In this document: positions 6,668 to 9,366 of the stretch, in pieces
Numbering within the stretch: position 1 is the stretch's first letter
Layout: the number at the start of each line of letters is the position of its first letter
Source: F23-B02 sp963629425
GTDB taxonomy: Bacteria > Bacillota > Clostridia > Oscillospirales > Oscillospiraceae
DNA length: 9,366 nucleotides
Reading direction: 5' to 3'
Assembly: GCA_963629425.1 (NCBI GenBank)
Contig: CAVGIU010000064.1
Span: 1-9,366 of the forward strand
Notes under the pieces: generated by a model
Database searches by the model: none
Told to the model about the DNA's origin: nothing
The model's input: only the letters and a program-made list of their open reading frames with translations
Translations under genes and position numbers: made by a program

Positions 6668-6717
6668 CTGACGCAATAACCGTAAAAGTACAGCCTTAAT
6701 TCGCCTCTAAAAATACA

Positions 6718-6746
6718 TTTACAGATCAGATGGTTTAGTGTATAAT
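6718..6746 (+). promoter_or_regulatory. Sigma-A promoter of prfB
   Basis: TTTACA (-35, 6718-6723), 17 bases, perfect TATAAT (-10, 6741-6746). The start would be near 6753, giving a leader of about 26 bases that contains the GAGGA ribosome binding site. The sequence CGCCTCTAAAAA (6702-6713) ends four bases before the -35 and recurs before the promoter at 8230. Confidence 0.88.
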
Positions 6747-6778
6747 ATTTAAGCTAATTTTATTGAGGAATGATCACA

Positions 6779-7885
6779 ATGATAGAGTTTGAAGAGTATA
6801 AAGGAAAACTGAACGGTTTGAAGCCAACGCTCGATTCGCTGCGTGCTGCGCTGCACCTTGAGTCTGCCGAGAAGGAGATCGAGGAGCTTGAGGGTCAGAG
6901 CGCGCGCGACGGCTTCTGGAACGACGTTGAGAAATCCCAGCGCGTTCAGAAGCGCTTAAAGCAGCTCAAAAGCAAGGTCGAAAACTATCAGAAGCTCTGC
7001 TCCGGCTGGGACGATTTGATGACGCTGTGCGAAATGGCCATCGAGGAGGACGACGATTCGATGCTGTCCGAGCTCCAGAGCGAGTACGCTGAGTTTGAAA
7101 AGAAGCTCGAGGAGACGCGCCTCGGCACGCTGCTTACCGGCGAGTACGACGCGAATAACGCCATCCTCACCTTCCACGCGGGCGCAGGCGGCACCGAGGC
7201 TCAGGACTGGACGCAGATGCTCTACCGTATGTATAACATGTGGGCCGACCGCCACGGCTATACGGTCAAGCTTATGGATTATCTCGACGGCGACGAGGCC
7301 GGAATAAAAAGCGCGACCATAATGATCGAGGGCGAGAACGCCTACGGTTTCTTGAAAAGCGAGCACGGCATCCATCGCCTTGTGCGAATATCGCCCTTTG
7401 ACTCATCCGGCCGCCGCCACACCTCGTTCTCCGCTATAGAGGTCATGCCCGAGATAAGCGACGATAATGAGATCGAGTTGCGCGATGAGGACATCAAAAT
7501 GGACGTTTACCGATCTTCCGGCGCGGGCGGGCAGAAGGTCAACAAGACCTCCTCTGCCGTTCGTCTGACCCATATTCCGACCGGCATCGTCGTGTCCTCG
7601 CAGGTCGAACGAAGCCACTTCCAGAATCTCGAAAACTGCCGCAACATGCTCCGCGCGCGCCTTGCCGAGATCAAGGAACGTGAGCACCTTGAAAAGATCA
7701 GCGACATCAAGGGCGTTCAGCAGAAGATCGAGTGGGGCAGCCAGATCCGTTCCTACGTTTTCATGCCCTACACCCTCGCCAAGGATCACCGCACCGGTTT
7801 CGAAAACGGCAACATTCAAAATGTTATGGACGGCGACATTGATGGATTTATTAACGCCTTCCTCGCCATGAAAGCCGGCAGCTGA
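6779..7885 (+). CDS. prfB: Peptide chain release factor 2
   Basis: Class I release factor that recognises UGA and UAA in the ribosomal A site and triggers peptide release. The 368 residues are the full family length. Visible: an N-terminal helical domain; HAGAGGTEAQDW (133-144); the stop-codon-reading tripeptide SPF (205-207), which separates RF2 from RF1; and GAGGQKVNKTSSAVRLTHIP (248-267) with the catalytic GGQ at 250-252, whose Gln is methylated by PrmC in characterised bacteria. ATG 6779 is preferred to ATG 6770 because GAGGA (6765-6769) touches the first but lies 9 bases before the second. Unlike most bacterial prfB genes, the frame is continuous: the usual CTT-TGA-C frameshift site aligns with CTG-CAC (6851-6856), so the classic autoregulation is absent. 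It is probably monocistronic. Confidence 0.97.
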   Translation: MIEFEEYKGKLNGLKPTLDSLRAALHLESAEKEIEELEGQSARDGFWNDVEKSQRVQKRLKQLKSKVENYQKLCSGWDDLMTLCEMAIEEDDDSMLSELQSEYAEFEKKLEETRLGTLLTGEYDANNAILTFHAGAGGTEAQDWTQMLYRMYNMWADRHGYTVKLMDYLDGDEAGIKSATIMIEGENAYGFLKSEHGIHRLVRISPFDSSGRRHTSFSAIEVMPEISDDNEIELRDEDIKMDVYRSSGAGGQKVNKTSSAVRLTHIPTGIVVSSQVERSHFQNLENCRNMLRARLAEIKEREHLEKISDIKGVQQKIEWGSQIRSYVFMPYTLAKDHRTGFENGNIQNVMDGDIDGFINAFLAMKAGS

Positions 7886-7912
7886 CAGGTCTATTTCCGC
7901 TCCTGCGGCGTT

Positions 7913-7953
7913 GAAGCCCACAGGCCATACAAAAGTATTGTCCTGTGGGCTTC
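7913..7953 (+). terminator. Long hairpin after prfB (atypical terminator)
   Basis: A perfect 12-bp stem, GAAGCCCACAGG (7913-7924) with CCTGTGGGCTTC (7942-7953). Its 17-base loop can pair further through ATAC (7927-7930) and GTAT (7935-7938) around AAAA. It starts 28 bases after the prfB stop, the usual place for a terminator, but the following bases (GCCTTGCCTG) are not a U-run. It may still end or protect the prfB mRNA 3' end. Confidence 0.5.
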
Positions 7954-7975
7954 GCCTTGCCTGAACGAAAATATA

Positions 7976-8049
7976 CTCTGTCAGATTTTTAGTGTCTCCG
8001 GCTCCGTTCGCCTTATCTGACCACATTTTATCTCTGTCAGTTTTTTTAG
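7976..8049 (+). repeat. Pair of CTCTGTCAG-W-T(n)-AG direct repeats
   Basis: CTCTGTCAGATTTTTAG (7976-7992) recurs as CTCTGTCAGTTTTTTTAG (8032-8049), with copies offset by 56 bases and each preceded by TAT-rich sequence. CTGAC (8017-8021) can pair with GTCAG (8036-8040) ahead of seven T residues, a weak terminator-like structure. No coding frame uses this stretch convincingly. Function unknown. Confidence 0.5.
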
Positions 8050-8090
8050 CGGCGCATTGGCGCGGCTACGGATACGTTTGACGCAGCGTC

Positions 8091-8155
8091 TCGGCATCGA
8101 GAGTGCCGACAAAACCGGGAAGCTGCCGCTTCCCGATAGTGCGGTTTGAATTTTG
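8091..8155 (-). repeat. Dispersed intergenic repeat, copy B (inverted relative to copy A)
   Basis: This is the reverse-orientation partner of the repeat at 6601-6667. The 31-base core is 8104-8134, 29 of 31 identical. Here the hairpin GGGAAGC-TGCC-GCTTCCC (8117-8134) is perfect with seven pairs, and a second stem TCGGCA (8091-8096) with TGCCGA (8104-8109) overlaps its left end. It lies in the 420-base gene-free gap between prfB and the DUF2148 gene, which apart from the repeats, hairpins and promoter listed here shows nothing recognisable. Confidence 0.75.
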
Positions 8156-8229
8156 TGGTTTTCTCACGTTTTCCGGTCGGGATACCGCAAAATATGTATC
8201 GGTGTAATTTTAATGCGCCTCTAAAAACC

Positions 8230-8258
8230 TTGACAAATGTGCGCGACAGTGCTATATG
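8230..8258 (+). promoter_or_regulatory. Sigma-A promoter of the DUF2148-marR unit
   Basis: Perfect TTGACA (-35, 8230-8235), 17 bases, TATATG (-10, 8253-8258). The -10 is the first hexamer of a 37-base palindrome, so anything bound there would block RNA polymerase. Predicted start near 8265, in the middle of the palindrome. CGCCTCTAAAAA (8216-8227) sits two bases before the -35. Confidence 0.75.
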
Positions 8259-8289
8259 TGTATATGCACACTGTGCATATACACATATA
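8253..8289. promoter_or_regulatory. 37-base perfect palindrome, probable MarR operator
   Basis: Arms 8253-8270 and 8272-8289 are exact reverse complements (18 bp each) around a single C at 8271. The central part is TATGCACACTGTGCATA (8263-8279). Each arm also holds a GTG-N6-CAC pseudo-palindrome (8258-8269 and 8273-8284), so two or more dimers could bind side by side. It overlaps the -10 of the promoter and ends against the AAGGAG ribosome binding site of the first gene. A transcript starting near 8265 would not contain both full arms, which favours a DNA operator over an RNA hairpin. The MarR protein encoded two genes on is the obvious ligand; that pairing is inferred. Confidence 0.72.
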
Positions 8290-8305
8290 AAAGGAGACTT
8301 TACTC

Positions 8306-8854
8306 ATGCGCTATGAAAAGGACGAGATGGAGATGCAGGCGGCCATGCAGACGGCGGCAAGAATGTGTGCGGCGGCGCGCACTGCTCCGAAAGCTCACGG
8401 CAAGGACACGCTGCACACCTATGTGCTGACGGGTGAGGATAAAGAGGCGCTTGCCTGCAAAATGGAAGAGGTCGGCCGACGCGAGATGGGCGACGAGATG
8501 TGGACGTGGTACGGCAGGGACGCGGCGAACGTGCGCAAGGCGCAGGCCGTAGTGCTCATCGGCGCAGACGAAAAGCAGCGCGGCGTCCCGCATTGCGGTT
8601 ACTGCGGACATCGTGATTGTGACGGTTGTCGGGAAGCCGGCGGCAACTGTGCCTTTGCATATGTCGATCTCGGCATTGCGGTGTCATCGGCTGTGAACAT
8701 CGCGGCGGCGGACATGATAGACTGCCGCGTAATGTATTCAATAGGCAAAACTGCCGCGGAAATGGGTCTTGACCCGAACGCTGTTTGGCTGGGCATACCC
8801 CTGTCGATATCCGGCAAGAATATATTCTTTGACCGCGGTATATTCCACAAATGA
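8306..8854 (+). CDS. DUF2148 family ferredoxin-like cysteine-cluster protein
   Basis: A 182-residue soluble protein of the DUF2148 family, often named ferredoxin domain-containing protein; its biochemical role is not established. A cysteine cluster, C-x2-C-x4-C-x2-C-x6-C (Cys97, 100, 105, 108, 115), lies in HCGYCGHRDCDGCREAGGNC and could ligate an iron-sulphur cluster or another metal. The rest of the family signature is present: FAYVDLGIAVSSAV (117-130), RVMYSIGKTA (141-150), and GIPLSISGKNIFFDR (163-177). No signal peptide or membrane segment is seen. ATG 8306 is supported by AAAAGGAG (8289-8296) nine bases upstream. It is the first gene of a two-gene unit with a MarR regulator 13 bases downstream, behind a palindromic operator. 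The pairing suggests expression in response to a small molecule or redox signal. Family call is firm; function unknown. Confidence 0.88.
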   Translation: MRYEKDEMEMQAAMQTAARMCAAARTAPKAHGKDTLHTYVLTGEDKEALACKMEEVGRREMGDEMWTWYGRDAANVRKAQAVVLIGADEKQRGVPHCGYCGHRDCDGCREAGGNCAFAYVDLGIAVSSAVNIAAADMIDCRVMYSIGKTAAEMGLDPNAVWLGIPLSISGKNIFFDRGIFHK

Positions 8855-8867
8855 GGAGTAACTGACC

Positions 8868-9269
8868 ATGTACGAAAGTCCGTGCTACTGTACCAATCTG
8901 CGCCGCGCAGCGCACTGGGCAACCGAATATTATGATAAAATGCTGAAACCGTCGGGATTGTCTGTGCCGCAGTATTATCTGCTGGTGAACCTTTCTCGCA
9001 TGGAAAAGGCGAATCTGAGCCGCTGGGCGCAGCAGGTCGGGCTTGACCGCACGACAATGGTGCGAAACGTGAAGACACTGGAGAGCAAGGGACTTGTTGC
9101 GACGACGCAGGGACGCGGAAAAACCTTCGAGCTTACCGAGCTCGGCAGAGACACGACAGCGCACGGAGTTGAGCTGTGGGAGCAGGCACAGGAAAACCTG
9201 CGTCGTGAACTCGGTGCGGATGATGCAGATGCCCTTCTGCGCATCTGCCGCAGATTACAGTCGCAATAA
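8868..9269 (+). CDS. MarR-family transcriptional regulator with N-terminal Cys-x-Cys
   Basis: A small (133-residue) winged-helix DNA-binding protein, expected to act as a dimer on palindromic operators, usually as a repressor released by a ligand or cysteine oxidation. The N-terminal dimerisation helix carries CYCTNLRRAAHWATEYYDKM (6-25), then GLSVPQYYLLVNL; the DNA-reading region is LSRWAQQVGLDRTTMVRNVKTLESKGLV (about 50-77), and the wing is TTQGRGKTFELTELG (79-93). Cys6 and Cys8 are the only cysteines before the C-terminal one; a CxC here recurs in one MarR subgroup and could sense oxidants or metal. GAGGAG (8853-8858) lies nine bases before ATG 8868 and overlaps the stop of the DUF2148 gene, so the two are co-transcribed. 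The palindrome at 8253-8289 is its likely autoregulatory site. The gene ends just before a strong terminator. Confidence 0.93.
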   Translation: MYESPCYCTNLRRAAHWATEYYDKMLKPSGLSVPQYYLLVNLSRMEKANLSRWAQQVGLDRTTMVRNVKTLESKGLVATTQGRGKTFELTELGRDTTAHGVELWEQAQENLRRELGADDADALLRICRRLQSQ

Positions 9270-9278
9270 TAAAAAAAC

Positions 9279-9311
9279 AAAGCGCACCGTCATTTTTGAC
9301 GGTGCGCTTTT
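9279..9311. terminator. Strong terminator after the marR gene, probably bidirectional
   Basis: A 14-bp perfect stem (9279-9292 with 9297-9310), core GCGCACCGTCA, around a TTTT loop. The plus-strand tail is TTTT (9308-9311). An A-rich tract (9271-9277) just upstream gives a U-run for transcripts on the other strand, so it probably also stops a convergent gene at the right edge. Confidence 0.92.
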
Positions 9312-9366
9312 CAGACTGTCAAAGAACCTATGTTGCAGAGGAAAAGCATCCGCGCAGCAGGGGAGC
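9311..9366 (-). CDS. Possible 3' end of a convergent gene at the right edge
   Basis: On the minus strand one frame is open from the window edge to a TGA at 9311-9313, encoding a tail that ends MLFLCNIGSLTV. The stop abuts the bidirectional terminator, as the mscS stop does at 2670. Only about 17 residues are visible, too few to recognise a family, and a frame this short can be open by chance. Confidence 0.18.
   Translation of the reverse strand, partial: SPAARMLFLCNIGSLTV

Noticed and set aside
6427..6699. Several 60-70 codon frames on both strands in the tkt-prfB gap.
   Set aside because: They run through promoters and hairpin repeats, have Arg/Ser-rich random-looking translations, and lack ribosome binding sites.
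7403..8026. 207-codon minus-strand open frame opposite the 3' end of prfB, reaching into the gap.
   Set aside because: Most of its length mirrors prfB, and the part in the gap covers a hairpin and direct repeats; no ribosome binding site was seen.
8017..8047. CTGAC/GTCAG stem followed by seven T residues as an intrinsic terminator.
   Set aside because: Only five pairs with a 14-base loop; too weak to list as a terminator, noted under the direct repeats.

Overview
The window looks like a chromosomal segment of a moderately GC-rich, endospore-forming member of the Clostridia (class Firmicutes/Bacillota), plausibly a gut-associated Oscillospiraceae/Ruminococcaceae-type organism. The evidence is a clear spoIIR sporulation gene, a transketolase split into two genes, strong GGAGG-type ribosome binding sites, classic sigma-A promoters and small GC-rich intergenic hairpin repeats. 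Species level cannot be settled from the sequence alone. Nine confident protein-coding genes are present. No tRNA, rRNA, CRISPR array, insertion sequence or phage gene was seen.

Layout, left to right. (1) Bases 1-2638, plus strand: a 5'-truncated apgM-type phosphoglycerate mutase / proposed homoserine kinase runs by a 4-base ATGA overlap into ispE (MEP isoprenoid pathway). After a 62-base gap holding a two-tier hairpin and a candidate sigma-F promoter comes spoIIR, the forespore-to-mother-cell signalling protein. (2) A bidirectional terminator at 2638-2668 separates this from a minus-strand operon read from about 6426 down to 2670: tkt N-terminal half, tkt C-terminal half (8-base overlap), a divergent galactokinase-family GHMP kinase, and an MscS-type mechanosensitive channel 3 bases after it. 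A near-consensus promoter (TTGACT-N17-TATATT) drives it. (3) Bases 6462-6717 hold no gene but a cluster of hairpin-forming repeats. (4) prfB (release factor 2) follows on the plus strand with its own near-consensus promoter; it lacks the usual programmed frameshift. (5) Bases 7886-8305 hold no gene but a long hairpin, a pair of direct repeats, an inverted second copy of the hairpin repeat from region 3, and a promoter embedded in a 37-base perfect palindrome. (6) That promoter serves a two-gene unit: a DUF2148 cysteine-cluster protein and a small MarR-family regulator with an N-terminal Cys-x-Cys, closed by a strong bidirectional terminator.

How the genes work together: most are housekeeping (isoprenoid precursors, pentose phosphate exchange, termination of translation). 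The part most like a discrete and little-described system is 8230-9310: a self-contained promoter / palindromic operator / DUF2148 iron-sulphur-type protein / Cys-x-Cys MarR cassette, which reads as an autoregulated, possibly redox-responsive module. The second most interesting signal is the dispersed intergenic repeat at 6601-6667 and 8091-8155, together with a short sequence (CGCCTCTAAAAA) sitting just upstream of the -35 boxes of both downstream promoters.
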